DNA of 64,000 nucleotides from Candidatus Woesearchaeota archaeon (GCA_016192905.1 JACPTG010000001.1:37005-101004); one strand, 5' to 3'. Positions 1 through 9,874 are shown, numbered from the stretch's first letter. Numbers and translations are program-made. Notes: generated from the sequence alone by a model not told the origin.

Positions 1-871
1 GGTATGGCGTTACCTGAAGCGTCTTCGTGCTTCCTGCTGATATGGAATCCACGCCAAGCCTCCAGCTGCTGCCAGCACCCCCAACTGAAAGAACTGAGCT
101 TGATGCGCTGCCTGTCCCGGAGTTCCTTATGACTATTGTGACTGGCGTGTTCCCCTCTGTGGCCTTGTCTGGCGTTATGCTGTCTATCGTAAGGTCTGGA
201 CTGCCTGTTGGAGTGGTTGTTGCAGCCTCCATGGCCGCCTCTATGTTCAGGGTTTGGCCTGCTGTGATTTCAACTGTAAATGTCTTGTCCTGATAGCCTG
301 ATTTTTTCAATACAGCTGAGTGGCTGCCTGCCAAAAGGCCTCCTGCTGTTATCGGCGTCTGGCCTTTGAATACATTATCCACATAAAGGTCAGCTGCGCC
401 TTGGGCTGCTGTTACGTATAGTGAGCCTGTGCTTGCGGCTGTGCTTGGCGTTCCAAGCGTGAACTGCTTTGTCATGGCATTGTTGGCCTCGTCAGACTCT
501 GCAATAGCAGAATCAGCGTCAGCCACTGCCTTGAACGCATACTCGCCCTGCTTCAGGTAGGGGGATATCTGGATTTTCTGGCTGCCTCCTGCTGATATGG
601 AGGCGGTAAGCATCCTCCAGTAAGTGCCTGCCCCCTCCACCTGAAGGACGGAGGATGCGGCTTCAGATGTTCCCTTGTTCTGGACTGTGATGTCAATCTT
701 TACTCCTGAGTCCTGGCCGGGGCTGTCTGGAGTGAAGGCGATTTCGCTGATTGCAAGGTCAGGGCTTGCCGCTATCTGCCTTCCTGTTATTGAGCCGAGG
801 TGGCTGCCCAGGGCGACAGGAATACCTAATAGAAGCAGGACTATTGCGGCCAGCACCTTTTTTTCAAGCAT
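1..871 (-). CDS. Secreted CARDB-PEGA-CARDB surface protein, C-terminus off the left edge (partial)
   Basis: Not in ORF track because it runs off the window. Reverse-strand translation MLEKKVLAAIVLLLLGIPVALGSHLGS..., signal peptide, two CARDB-like repeats (PDLAISEIAFTPDSPGQDSGVKIDITVQNKG; PDLTIDSITPDKATEGNTPVTIVIRNSG) and a PEGA-like segment (GSLYVTAAQGAADLYVDNVFKGQTPI). Confidence 0.85.
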   Translation of the reverse strand, partial: MLEKKVLAAIVLLLLGIPVALGSHLGSITGRQIAASPDLAISEIAFTPDSPGQDSGVKIDITVQNKGTSEAASSVLQVEGAGTYWRMLTASISAGGSQKIQISPYLKQGEYAFKAVADADSAIAESDEANNAMTKQFTLGTPSTAASTGSLYVTAAQGAADLYVDNVFKGQTPITAGGLLAGSHSAVLKKSGYQDKTFTVEITAGQTLNIEAAMEAATTTPTGSPDLTIDSITPDKATEGNTPVTIVIRNSGTGSASSSVLSVGGAGSSWRLGVDSISAGSTKTLQVTPY

Positions 872-1121
872 TATGCAGGTGAAAATTGGGATGGGCAGGT
901 ATATATAGGTTTTGTTTGTGGTTTGTGGCCGCGGCCCAAAAACAAAAACCTTTTAACCTGGTTAAGCTGGTTAGGGCTTGTGGATCTGAAAAATGCAGCG
1001 GGCAGGTTGTGGGGCGCATTGCCTAAGTGGAAAACTCCTTCTGATGAGCTTGAAAGATTTGTTGACAGTGAATTTGACCATGTAAATACATTTAAATAAG
1101 CCGCCGCCAAACCCTGCGCTG

Positions 1122-1289
1122 ATGAAATGCGATGTGTGCAGGAAGCTGATTGGGACAACTTTCCTGAAGAAGCCTGTGGGAACCTTTGTGAAGGATTCAA
1201 AAGGCAAGCCGCATCCTGTCTGTTTTGAGTGCCAGAAAAAGCTGAACACAAAGGAAGCTATTCTAAAGGCTGTTGCCTCCGTAGCATAG
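1122..1289 (+). CDS. Small zinc-finger protein, 55 aa (CxxC...CxxC)
   Basis: MKCDVCRKLIGTTFLKKPVGTFVKDSKGKPHPVCFECQKKLNTKEAILKAVASVA*; upstream TTTAAATAAG; last codons overlap the tRNA. Confidence 0.75.
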   Translation: MKCDVCRKLIGTTFLKKPVGTFVKDSKGKPHPVCFECQKKLNTKEAILKAVASVA

Positions 1290-1347
1290 TGGCTATTGCG
1301 GCTGCTTCGTAAGCAGCAGGTCGGGAGTTCAAATCTCCCCGGAGGCT
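1275..1347 (+). tRNA. tRNA-Thr (CGT)
   Basis: Acceptor GCCTCCG/CGGAGGC, anticodon arm GCTGC-TTCGTAA-GCAGC, T-arm CGGGAGTTCAAATCTCCC. Confidence 0.93.
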
Positions 1348-2307
1348 TTATGCAAGCGAGGCTATAATTTGCCGCGCGGCAGATTCTATGATTTGTTCCA
1401 GTTCTGGACTGTTGAATATCCGCCCATTCTCATACGCATTATGAGTTCCCGTCTTAAAAATTAGAGTGGCTGTTGGAAAGCAGGCTGACCAAAAAGCTTC
1501 CAGGCTGCTTTTAATCTCAGGTGTAAGCCTCCTGTAGATCATCCCGTCATCATGGTAATAAGCTGCTGTTACCTGAGTATCTGCGGAGACTTGCGCCAGG
1601 TATTGTGAAGCGTCAGGGCAGGCCAACAACTCTGCGATAAACTCCCTTGCAGAGTTGAGCCTTAGCTTAAAGTATCTTGGCTGAAAAGCAACAGTTATGA
1701 AAGCACGCGCTTTTTGCCTTGCAAACATCGTATGGATTCCAGCCAATGCCACCCTCCCGAACAATTCCTCAAGGGGGCTGCCCTTTACCAGGTCATAAAT
1801 CCGGATTAGCCCGGGCATTGTGTTTTGCACTGGCTGCATTAAGCTGAAAGGCATGGCAATTAGTGTCAGGCTGGAATATTCATGCAGTGCTGCAGATCTG
1901 GCTAGGCAGTATGCGCCAAAGCTGTGGCCCAAGCCTCCAACTCTGTCAAACTGCCCTCCAAACCTTTTCCGCCAGTAGTTGGCTGAGTCCACAGCCTGCC
2001 GGACTGAAAATGGGCCTTCGCTGTTTCCATGCCCCGGCTGTGAGTAGACGACGCTCATTAACCCGTAATTGGCAAGACGCTCTGCAAGGTAGTCAGAGTT
2101 ATTTGTACCAACTCTTTCCTGGCTTAGGTTGTCAATTGCGCCCCCGATGCCAATGGGAACCACTGCTGCGCCCTTAAGGTCCACAGGGTCTGCCGGATAG
2201 TAAATTCTGGATTCCAGGAGCTTTCCGTTTACCTTTGCAAATTGGCTTGATTGTGCAACTTCCACCATGGAATTCGGGCAGAGCCGGTTTTTTTTAAAGA
2301 TATCCAA
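1348..2307 (-). CDS. Alpha/beta hydrolase
   Basis: 319 aa ORF with nucleophile elbow GLGHSFGA and ...SQPGHGNSEG. Confidence 0.75.
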   Translation of the reverse strand: MDIFKKNRLCPNSMVEVAQSSQFAKVNGKLLESRIYYPADPVDLKGAAVVPIGIGGAIDNLSQERVGTNNSDYLAERLANYGLMSVVYSQPGHGNSEGPFSVRQAVDSANYWRKRFGGQFDRVGGLGHSFGAYCLARSAALHEYSSLTLIAMPFSLMQPVQNTMPGLIRIYDLVKGSPLEELFGRVALAGIHTMFARQKARAFITVAFQPRYFKLRLNSAREFIAELLACPDASQYLAQVSADTQVTAAYYHDDGMIYRRLTPEIKSSLEAFWSACFPTATLIFKTGTHNAYENGRIFNSPELEQIIESAARQIIASLA

Positions 2308-2393
2308 AATCCAAACCGATAATTATAAATAGGTGAGCTCCCAATGGCTTGTTGTCAGTTCTTTGGCTGGCTATATAAAAGGGGTGATATGGA

Positions 2394-2621
2394 ATGGATG
2401 GTGTCTGCCATAGGTGCTGGGGCTTGAAGTTTGTTGTTGTTGGGCTGTTGTTTGTGGTTAATTATTACTGGCTTAAGCTTGACTGGTGGCTGCTTGTAGG
2501 AGTGCTGCTTGTTTTGAAGGGTGTTGTGTGCATGGTCATGCCTCACTGCCCGTGCGGCGTTCCGTGTGCGTCCTGTCAGGCAGGCTCAAAGGCGCCTGCC
2601 AAGCCTGCAAAGAAGAAATAG
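2394..2621 (+). CDS. Small membrane protein with Cys-rich tail
   Basis: 75 aa; two hydrophobic segments then CPCGVPCASC and a Lys/Ala-rich tail. Confidence 0.6.
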   Translation: MDGVCHRCWGLKFVVVGLLFVVNYYWLKLDWWLLVGVLLVLKGVVCMVMPHCPCGVPCASCQAGSKAPAKPAKKK

Positions 2622-2700
2622 GTATTTGTAGGTATTAGGAAGGAAAGCGGGTTTAAATTTTATATAATTTTTATATTTTATGTACTGTAGTATAGAAAAA

Positions 2701-2708
2701 TTTATATA
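2701..2708 (+). promoter_or_regulatory. TATA box for TFE gene
   Basis: TTTATATA about 35 nt upstream of ATG 2743. Confidence 0.5.
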
Positions 2709-2742
2709 CCTGTTTTCTCTAGGATAGGAATAGGGGGAGATT

Positions 2743-3291
2743 ATGAAGAAGAATGCTGGTAGTGTCAAGGTTATAAGGCAGCCCGAGGTCCGAGGCCTTA
2801 GCAGGCATACTCAGGAGACCATTAGCGAGCTGGTTGGCGAGGAGGTTATTCCTGTCGTGCAGTACCTCAGGGACAAGAAGAATGTTTCTGAGTTCAAGAT
2901 TGCCGAGGACACTGAGATGGAGGTTAACCGGGTGAGGAGTGTTTTGTACAGGCTGCACAGCCAGAATTTAGTTGTTTATTACAGGAAGAAGGACAGGCAG
3001 AAGGGCTGGTACATCAGCTATTGGACTTTCAACCCCTCAGGCCTTAAGCATGCTGCTGCGATGATGAGGAGGAGGAAGCTTGAGCAGCTTAAGGAGAGGA
3101 TGAGGCGTGAGGAGGAGAACCGGGACCTTTTCTACATATGCCCGAGCCTTTGCACGCGGATGGACTTTGACAACGCCACTGACGTAAGCTTCAAGTGCCC
3201 TGAGTGCGGGAAAACCCTTACTGTCCAGGAGAACAGCAAGACCATTGCCCTGCTCAGGACCAAGATTGCCGAGCTTGAAGCTGAGCTTTAG
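2743..3291 (+). CDS. tfe: Transcription initiation factor E alpha subunit (TFE)
   Basis: N-terminal winged helix (NRVRSVLYRLHSQNLVVYYRKKD) plus C-terminal zinc ribbon (C..CTRMDF..A....F.CPECG). Confidence 0.9.
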   Translation: MKKNAGSVKVIRQPEVRGLSRHTQETISELVGEEVIPVVQYLRDKKNVSEFKIAEDTEMEVNRVRSVLYRLHSQNLVVYYRKKDRQKGWYISYWTFNPSGLKHAAAMMRRRKLEQLKERMRREEENRDLFYICPSLCTRMDFDNATDVSFKCPECGKTLTVQENSKTIALLRTKIAELEAEL

Positions 3292-3296
3292 TATTC

Positions 3297-4037
3297 TTAT
3301 TTCCTCTTGAAGAATTCAGATATCTCAGCAGGGAATGGAAGGACTATCGTGGAGTTCTTCTCTGCGGCTATGTCTGAGAGCGTCTGGAACAGCCTTAGCT
3401 GCATTGCCGCAGGCACTTTTTCCAGCAGCTTGCCTGCCTCTGCGAGCTTCCTCGCTGCCTGCTCTTCAGCCTCTGCAAGTATTACCTGCGCCCTCCTGTC
3501 CCTTTCTGCCTCTGCCTGGTGCGCCATTGCCCTCTTCATGTTCTCAGGCATTTCAATGTCCTTTATCTTCACGTCTGTTATGTCAACGCCCCATGGGTCT
3601 GTCTCCTTGTCCAGGACCACTTTTATCTTCTGCCCGATTTCATCCCTTTTAGCCAGGACTGCGTCCAGCTCTGCCTTGCCTGTCATGTCGCGCAGGGCTG
3701 CCTGCGCAAGCTGGCTGATTGCGAATATGTAGTTCTCCACTTCAAGGATTGCCTTGTTTGCCGCTATCACCCTGAAGAAGACGACGCCATTTATCTTTAT
3801 CGGCACATTGTCCTGGGTCATGAGCTCCTGCGAGGGTATGTCAAGGGCCACCACCCTAACATCAACTTTCTCAATGCGCTCAAGCATCGGGATTATCCAG
3901 TTCAGCCCTGGCTGGAGGAGGGCTACGTATTTTCCAAGCCTGAACTTCACAGCCCTTTCATACTGGTTGATTATCCGCATGCCTGAAAAGAGAAGCAAGA
4001 TTGCGGTCCCTGCCACAACATACAGCCAGACTGCCAT
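3297..4037 (-). CDS. SPFH/stomatin-prohibitin family (slipin-like) membrane protein
   Basis: RIINQYERAVKFRLGKYVALLQPGLNWIIPMLERIEKVDVRVVALDIPSQELMTQDNVPIKINGVVFFRV. Confidence 0.93.
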   Translation of the reverse strand: MAVWLYVVAGTAILLLFSGMRIINQYERAVKFRLGKYVALLQPGLNWIIPMLERIEKVDVRVVALDIPSQELMTQDNVPIKINGVVFFRVIAANKAILEVENYIFAISQLAQAALRDMTGKAELDAVLAKRDEIGQKIKVVLDKETDPWGVDITDVKIKDIEMPENMKRAMAHQAEAERDRRAQVILAEAEEQAARKLAEAGKLLEKVPAAMQLRLFQTLSDIAAEKNSTIVLPFPAEISEFFKRK

Positions 4038-4175
4038 GTTCTGCAGGTAAAGCCTGGTCTGCTTATAAGGCTTTCGCTCGTTAATGGCCTGTGAAGGACA
4101 CTGACGCAGTCATCAAATAGCAATCCACCACTCCGAGAGGCTACTCGACGAAATCATAAAAACAAGGGACCATCT

Positions 4176-4289
4176 TCATTCCTCCTTCTCAGGGGCAGAG
4201 CGCCTCCAGCACACATCACAATAGACAAGGCCTGGCTTGATGATCTTATACACCTTACAGAGCTTGCATCGGGTCTTGTACGCGACCAT
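4176..4289 (-). CDS. Small zinc-ribbon protein, 37 aa
   Basis: MVAYKTRCKLCKVYKIIKPGLVYCDVCWRRSAPEKEE*; TATA-like GAGTATAAAAA upstream on the minus strand. Confidence 0.55.
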   Translation of the reverse strand: MVAYKTRCKLCKVYKIIKPGLVYCDVCWRRSAPEKEE

Positions 4290-4351
4290 AACAGACAAAG
4301 ATGAAGAGCCGAGTATAAAAACCCTTTGAAAAAAAAAGTGTTGGCATCCCA

Positions 4352-4834
4352 CTATCTATAAAATGGTGAGTGAAGTGCGGCGTACAATGAAATTCCCCTG
4401 ATAGCCAATTCATCCAAATCCGGTGTTTTAACACTGCCAACATTTGCTGAAAGAAGTCCCACTACCGCCTCATGCATCCTGTAACCGTTTTCTGGATGGG
4501 GATGGATTAATGCCTTTTTTTCCAGCATAGCCAAATACGCCTCAACCCCCTGTGGCTCTAATCTTGCATCTTCTGGAACCGCCGGATGTCGGACCAAATA
4601 CTCACTTAGAAATTCTGCCGAAATAGGACTTCCTGGCAATTGTTCCTGTGCAAGGGCAAAAATCAAAGCGAAATCATGATACCCAATACTTGTTGGAGCT
4701 TCGGCTTCCCTAAAATCCTGAATTGCCAGGTTAAGCACCATAGCAAGGGGATGCTTTCTTGTTGGTTCTGTCATTGTTGTTAACTCGTTACGAATGGGTA
4801 TAAACGCCGCGTATTTAAATTTTTTGGTATTCAC
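4352..4834 (-). CDS. Hypothetical protein
   Basis: 160 aa ORF with an AT-rich (ATTTAAATT) start region. Confidence 0.55.
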   Translation of the reverse strand: MNTKKFKYAAFIPIRNELTTMTEPTRKHPLAMVLNLAIQDFREAEAPTSIGYHDFALIFALAQEQLPGSPISAEFLSEYLVRHPAVPEDARLEPQGVEAYLAMLEKKALIHPHPENGYRMHEAVVGLLSANVGSVKTPDLDELAIRGISLYAALHSPFYR

Positions 4835-4900
4835 TACTCTTAAGATAATACGTCACAACCAAAAGGCATATAAGGCTGAAACACCCATATAAGCCGCCTT

Positions 4901-5230
4901 ATGACCGCCGACGAGTACGCCTTTGAAGGGTATCCAGTGTCTGAAGTAAAAAACCGTTACGGGGCCAATCCGTACAGGTTGGAGGATTACGAGGAGAAAA
5001 GCCTGCAGGAAATCAGGGCCATGCTGCAGAAGCTGCACGCCTACAAGGATGTAGAAACCTGTGAGCAGCACCTCGCATACCTTCAAAGCCTCCTCAAGAA
5101 GCTCAACCTGATAATGGCAACAGAGGAAAGGGAGGGAATACTCAACCTTGAGCTGAGGAAAAAGTCCGGCGAAATAAGGAACTGCTGCGCCCAGCTGGCC
5201 CAAAGAATGGAGGAGGCAAGGAATTTCTGA
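4901..5230 (+). CDS. Hypothetical protein (helical)
   Basis: 109 aa ORF. Confidence 0.6.
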   Translation: MTADEYAFEGYPVSEVKNRYGANPYRLEDYEEKSLQEIRAMLQKLHAYKDVETCEQHLAYLQSLLKKLNLIMATEEREGILNLELRKKSGEIRNCCAQLAQRMEEARNF

Positions 5231-5333
5231 AGGGTACAAAGTGGATTAATCTAAGAAAATTTATATACTTAACCCCCCTATTTAAACTTCAAAAAAGGGT
5301 GTCAATAGGCAATTTACAAAAGACGGTGATTAT

Positions 5334-5654
5334 ATGGAACTAAAGATGATGAGATGCGGCCTGTGCAATAGCCGGACCGAAGTCAGGGAGATGAAATACC
5401 ACAAGAGCGGTGAATACCTCCTGTGCTCCGCATGCCACGAAAAGCAGGTTCCAGGAGCAAAAGTAATTGCCCAAAAGCCAGCTGTGCCGAGTCCAAAGAG
5501 GCAGGAAAGGTTAAGCTACAGGTGCAGGAATTGCAGCTACTCCTTCAGCAGAAACAAGGACCATCCGGTTAACGCGTGCCCGTATTGCGGCCGGGATGGG
5601 ATAAGCCTGGTTGAAGGCAGCATGGCCCAGCACCTCATCGACAGGGCCTTTTAA
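5334..5654 (+). CDS. Zinc-ribbon protein (three CxxC knuckles)
   Basis: CGLCNSRT, CSACHEK, CRNCSYSF...CPYCGRDG. Confidence 0.7.
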   Translation: MELKMMRCGLCNSRTEVREMKYHKSGEYLLCSACHEKQVPGAKVIAQKPAVPSPKRQERLSYRCRNCSYSFSRNKDHPVNACPYCGRDGISLVEGSMAQHLIDRAF

Positions 5655-6160
5655 TGAAACGAGTGCACCAGGCCATCCACAAGACCTTTCAGGAACACCA
5701 CGAGTGGATAAAGGGCAAGCTTAGGGAGATTGCAGAAAAGGAGACAAGCCCCCATGATGTCGCCATAGCTTTTTCCATAGGCGTGTTCATTGCGCTGGCG
5801 ACGCCAGGCATTGACCTGCTGCTTGCGCTGCTGGTCGGCTATCTCCTCAGGCTGCACAAGATAGCCCTGGTCTTCGGAGTTGCCCTGATAAATCCACTCA
5901 CCACCGCATTCATCTACCCCCTCAGCTTCAAGCTTGGCCAGCACATAGTAAGGTATGAATCAGTTGAGGGAACCGCCTTTTTCTCGCTGGAAACACTGCG
6001 CAACATAGGGGTTCCGCTCCTGATAGGCAATTTCATTATGGCACTCCTGCTGGGTGTGCTGGCTTACGGCATAGTTTACCTTGTATACTATCTCACACAC
6101 TACAGGCAGATACAGGAAAGGAAAAAGCAAAAAGCATTTAAAGCGGAAAGCCAGAAATAA
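5654..6160 (+). CDS. DUF2062-like membrane protein
   Basis: SPHDVAIAFSIGVFIALATPGIDLLLALLVGYLLRLHKIALVFGVALINPLTTAFIYPLSFKLG. Confidence 0.75.
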   Translation: MKRVHQAIHKTFQEHHEWIKGKLREIAEKETSPHDVAIAFSIGVFIALATPGIDLLLALLVGYLLRLHKIALVFGVALINPLTTAFIYPLSFKLGQHIVRYESVEGTAFFSLETLRNIGVPLLIGNFIMALLLGVLAYGIVYLVYYLTHYRQIQERKKQKAFKAESQK

Positions 6161-6187
6161 ACCCGAGGTGAAGGTTCTATCATAGAA

Positions 6188-6889
6188 TTGAAGCTGAGCA
6201 AAAAGCCGGAGGCAGCGACAATCATCACCGGTTTTCCTGGCTTTGGGATGGTTGGGACAATAGCGGCGGAATTCCTCATAGAGCACCTCAAGGCAAAGCA
6301 GATCGGGACAATAATCTATGACGAGATTCCTGCGGTAGTGGCAATACACCAAGGGGGTTTGCACCACCCATACGGCGTGTTCTACGACGACAAATACAAG
6401 CTGGCCATCATCTATGCCATGACCGCTCCCCAGGGGTCTGAGTGGAAATTCGCAGAAGTGGTTGCTGACGTGGCCCGGCAGCTGAAGGCAAAGGAATTAA
6501 TAAGCCTTGAAGGCGTTGGAAGCACCGCAGAACAGGACGGCTCAAAGGTGTTTTATTTCGCAGCATCAGCCGCGAAAGATAAGGAATTTAAGAAGCTTGG
6601 AATAGAGAAGCTGGGTGAAGGGATAATTATGGGCATAACCAGCGCCCTGCTGGTAAAATCGCCGGTTCCGGTGACATGCATATTCGCGGAAACCCACACA
6701 AACCTTCCGGACAGCAAGGCGGCGGCTAAACTCATAGAGGCGCTTGACGGCTACCTGGACCTTGAAGTGGATTACCAGCCTCTTATTGCAATGGCAGCCA
6801 AGTTTGAGGAAAAGCTAAAAAAAATACTGCAGCAAAGCAGGGTGGCTGCTGATGAGCGCGACAAGAAAACCCTGAGCTATGTAGGTTAA
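6188..6889 (+). CDS. PAC2 family (proteasome assembly chaperone-like) protein
   Basis: ATIITGFPGFGMVGTIAAEFLIEHLKAKQIGTI...; Lys/Asp-rich C-terminus. TTG start. Confidence 0.85.
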   Translation: MKLSKKPEAATIITGFPGFGMVGTIAAEFLIEHLKAKQIGTIIYDEIPAVVAIHQGGLHHPYGVFYDDKYKLAIIYAMTAPQGSEWKFAEVVADVARQLKAKELISLEGVGSTAEQDGSKVFYFAASAAKDKEFKKLGIEKLGEGIIMGITSALLVKSPVPVTCIFAETHTNLPDSKAAAKLIEALDGYLDLEVDYQPLIAMAAKFEEKLKKILQQSRVAADERDKKTLSYVG

Positions 6890-7152
6890 ACGAACTGATT
6901 TCTCACTTTTTTACGGGTTGTTAGACTGGTGCCTAAATCGTTTATGGCCATGCAGACAGGAATCTTCCAGAGCAAAATTAGCTAAAGCGAATGTTTCATA
7001 GGATAGCTATAGTTTAATGTAAAAAATTAAAATGTTTAGTCGATAATTTATGATGAATTCTATAATTAATGCTTAAAACTTTTGTTGTAGCTTCTGCAAT
7101 ACAAACCTTTAAATAGTTAGATACTTAGGAGTAGTAAATAGGGTGGTAAAAC

Positions 7153-7320
7153 GTGGGAAACGCACAAGAGCAAACTGCAATTGAAATCGAACATTTTAAG
7201 AAAGCAATTCACGAATGGGTGTTATACCTCAGCCAGACAGACAAGGACACTGCTGGAAGGGTAGCACTGCTGGAAAGGCGGCTTGCCAAACTGGAGTTTG
7301 ACAGCCATCTGAGGGTTTAG
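7153..7320 (+). CDS. Small hypothetical protein, 55 aa
   Basis: GTG start, VGNAQEQTAIEIEHFKKAIHEWVLYLSQTDKDTAGRVALLERRLAKLEFDSHLRV*; ACCTTTAAATAG upstream. Confidence 0.5.
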   Translation: MGNAQEQTAIEIEHFKKAIHEWVLYLSQTDKDTAGRVALLERRLAKLEFDSHLRV

Positions 7321-7346
7321 CTTTTTTCTTTTTTACTTCAACTAAT

Positions 7347-7459
7347 AGCAGGCTGACTCTCCGTGAACTGACGCAAACAAAGCAAGTCCACGAAGCCAGG
7401 CAGTACACTTACAAACGCCCGAAAGGGACAGTTGAAACAAGGCAGGAACAGCCAGCTAC
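7347..7459 (+). repeat. Dispersed structured intergenic element, copy A
   Basis: AGCAGGCTGACTC...GTGAACTGACGCAAACAAAGCAA...GCAGTACAC...GCCCGAAAGGGACAG...ACAGCCAGCTACT; shares motifs with copies at 13245, 26521, 28113, 32672, 32827 and 49090. Confidence 0.85.
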
Positions 7460-7568
7460 TAGTAACTTTATGCTTCCTTTGCCACAAAGACTGGCTAACG
7501 AGCCAGTTTTCATACAGCAAAGCTTAAATATACCTTATTCCCAGAAACAGCTTAAAAGAGGTGACCGT

Positions 7569-7931
7569 ATGAAACAGAAGGCTAAAAAGGCAGAAGTTTC
7601 TATGTTTAAGAAGCCCGGGAACTGGGCGCTGCTTCTTGGCGTGTTCGCGGCAGTGCTGGTATCCTTCTGGCAGATTTATTACGCGGGGCTAATCCTACTG
7701 CTGCTCGGTGTGGCAGGCGGATACATGATGCAGGCCAAGGACAGCCATCAGGTCATTGTGTATGCCTTGGGCTTGTGGGTGGGCGTAAGCAGCCTGTCTG
7801 CGCTAAGCCTGGTAAGCCCTGTCCTGTCTGTTGTGGAGACAGTGGGGAGAAACCTGGCAACCCTGGCAGCTTCAGCTGCTCTTGTGCTTGCGCTTAGGGC
7901 CTTCGCCGGAATGGTAGCTCCGGCGAAGTAA
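7569..7931 (+). CDS. Small membrane protein
   Basis: MKQKAKKAEVSMFKKPGNWALLLGVFAAVLVSFWQIYYAGLILLLLGVAGG...; multiple hydrophobic helices. Confidence 0.7.
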   Translation: MKQKAKKAEVSMFKKPGNWALLLGVFAAVLVSFWQIYYAGLILLLLGVAGGYMMQAKDSHQVIVYALGLWVGVSSLSALSLVSPVLSVVETVGRNLATLAASAALVLALRAFAGMVAPAK

Positions 7932-7955
7932 ATTTTTTATTCTCTTTGCTTTTGC

Positions 7956-8435
7956 ATGCCTAAAATGGGGCTGGTAGAAGTATTCGCGCGGCTTAATTAC
8001 CCGCATCTTCTTGATACCATTGAGCTGTTAGGGTACACTGCAAGAGACTTTGCATGGGTGCATCTTGAGGCAGGCAAAAGCGGGCTGGAGGGGGCTGTGC
8101 TGAACTTTGAAACTGGCTGCCTTGAGCTCAGCCTGGGCAGCTCAGGAGCCTTTAATCCTGACATGGATATTGAGGCAGACGCAATTCTGAAGCCAGTAAA
8201 AAAGCTCTTTAACGGCTGGAGGAAATCTCCAAATGGCGGCCTTGAAGTCAGCATTGCCTGCAAAAGGGGCGTGAAGCCGCTCAGCATAACAGCCCAAAGT
8301 GACGGAACAATTAACATACCTTTTGACGCCCTTCCTCTGACAGCCAAAAAGCCCCTTGAAACAGCCTATGTAATAGCCATGCTGGGCCAATTCATGTACG
8401 ACTGGACGCCTTCTTACAGAACAAACTTCGCCTAA
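7956..8435 (+). CDS. Hypothetical protein
   Basis: 159 aa ORF. Confidence 0.6.
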   Translation: MPKMGLVEVFARLNYPHLLDTIELLGYTARDFAWVHLEAGKSGLEGAVLNFETGCLELSLGSSGAFNPDMDIEADAILKPVKKLFNGWRKSPNGGLEVSIACKRGVKPLSITAQSDGTINIPFDALPLTAKKPLETAYVIAMLGQFMYDWTPSYRTNFA

Positions 8436-8457
8436 GCGCCATTAGGCGAAGTGTATT

Positions 8458-8928
8458 TTACCGCATATTTGGACAGTCGCGGAGGAAGTACCTGTTTCCG
8501 GCTGAGTCATACGCAACGCGTGCTTCCACCAACCTGTTGGCCCTGGTCGCATAATCAACTAATCTGACAACCTGCTCAGTCTCAAGGGCGCATAAGCCCC
8601 TCTCATTCGTAAGAATAATGTTATTCAAATCAGGATTGCTTTGCAGCGGAGTTACAGGCCTGACCATCCAGGCGTCACCCTCAATCTTATGGCCATCCAC
8701 AACTTTTCCAGAGCCTAAATACGTGCCACCGCGGAAGGATATCCTTTCCTCAACATCCCTGAACCTGACAACAGGCTTGCCTGCATCAACCGTGTAGCCG
8801 TTTTTAGGAATAGTCGGAGGCTGTACATTGTTGCCTGTGCGAAGGTTGGGAAGCTCACAGCCGCCCAAATACCAGCCTCCTATTATGCCTGCAACCACGC
8901 CACCCAATATTGCTGTTCTTAGGCTCAT
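8458..8928 (-). CDS. Hypothetical exported/membrane-anchored protein
   Basis: MSLRTAILGGVVAGIIGGWYLGGCELPN... Confidence 0.65.
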   Translation of the reverse strand: MSLRTAILGGVVAGIIGGWYLGGCELPNLRTGNNVQPPTIPKNGYTVDAGKPVVRFRDVEERISFRGGTYLGSGKVVDGHKIEGDAWMVRPVTPLQSNPDLNNIILTNERGLCALETEQVVRLVDYATRANRLVEARVAYDSAGNRYFLRDCPNMR

Positions 8929-9037
8929 ACCATATCCATGCAGGCACAAGTATATAAACTTTTCTATTTTAACCACTCTTTAATGACAAAGCAGCTGAAC
9001 CGAGCATTTTAAATAAGGGTTCGTTTAAGGAAAATAG

Positions 9038-9874
9038 ATGAACCTGCAGCAGCTTGAGACAGAGCTGAAGCTAAGGAACTTCAGTCCGCGAACAGTCAAG
9101 GCATACCTCTTCTACAACAGCAAATTCCTGGAATACTGCAAAAAGGAACCTGAGCAGGTTACTGAAGATGACGTTAAAGGCTACATGGCGCACTTAATAT
9201 CAGAGAAAAAGGCGGCGGCAAGCTCAATTATCCTGGTCAAGGCCTCCCTGAAGTTCCTTTACGACGAGCATATGCACAAGGGCATAGTTTCCTTCAAGCC
9301 GCCCAAGGTTGACAAGAGGCTGCCGACAGTGCTTTCCAGGGAAGAGGTAAAGAAACTGATAGAGGCGGCAGGCTCGGCAAAAAGCAGGCTGATTCTGGAA
9401 ATGCTGTATTCATCTGGCCTAAGGTTATCAGAATGCGTAAACCTGAAAGTCCAGGACCTGGAGCTGCCGCAGAAGATGGGCTGGGTGAGGCATGGCAAAG
9501 GGGGGAAGGACAGGATGATAATACTCGCCGAACACCTTATCGGCGATTTCGGGCAGTATCTTTTGTCCAAGAAGGCAGAGGAGCACCTGTTCACGAACAA
9601 AAAGGGCAGCGCACTGACGCCGAGGAACATACAGAAGATAGTTAAGAACTGCGCCAGAAAGGCCGGAATATCAAAAAAAGTCAGCCCGCACACGCTCAGG
9701 CACTCCTTTGCGACACACCTGCTTGAGTCCGGGACAGACCTTAGGAAAATCCAGGAATTGCTTGGGCATTCAAACCTGCAGACCACGCAAATCTACACAA
9801 AAGTGTCGACTGAGGAGCTAAAAAAAGTGAAGAGCCCGCTTGACATGATTGAGGCTGCGCCTATAGCTAAATAA
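9038..9874 (+). CDS. xerA: Tyrosine recombinase XerA-like
   Basis: R...HxxR...H...Y catalytic set: SSGLRLSECVNL, SPHTLRHSFATHLLESGTDLRKIQELLGHSNLQTTQIYTKVS. Confidence 0.93.
   Translation: MNLQQLETELKLRNFSPRTVKAYLFYNSKFLEYCKKEPEQVTEDDVKGYMAHLISEKKAAASSIILVKASLKFLYDEHMHKGIVSFKPPKVDKRLPTVLSREEVKKLIEAAGSAKSRLILEMLYSSGLRLSECVNLKVQDLELPQKMGWVRHGKGGKDRMIILAEHLIGDFGQYLLSKKAEEHLFTNKKGSALTPRNIQKIVKNCARKAGISKKVSPHTLRHSFATHLLESGTDLRKIQELLGHSNLQTTQIYTKVSTEELKKVKSPLDMIEAAPIAK

Noticed and set aside
27-908. Plus-strand ORFs 27..293 and 675..908
   Set aside because: Antisense to the CARDB/PEGA gene that runs off the left edge.
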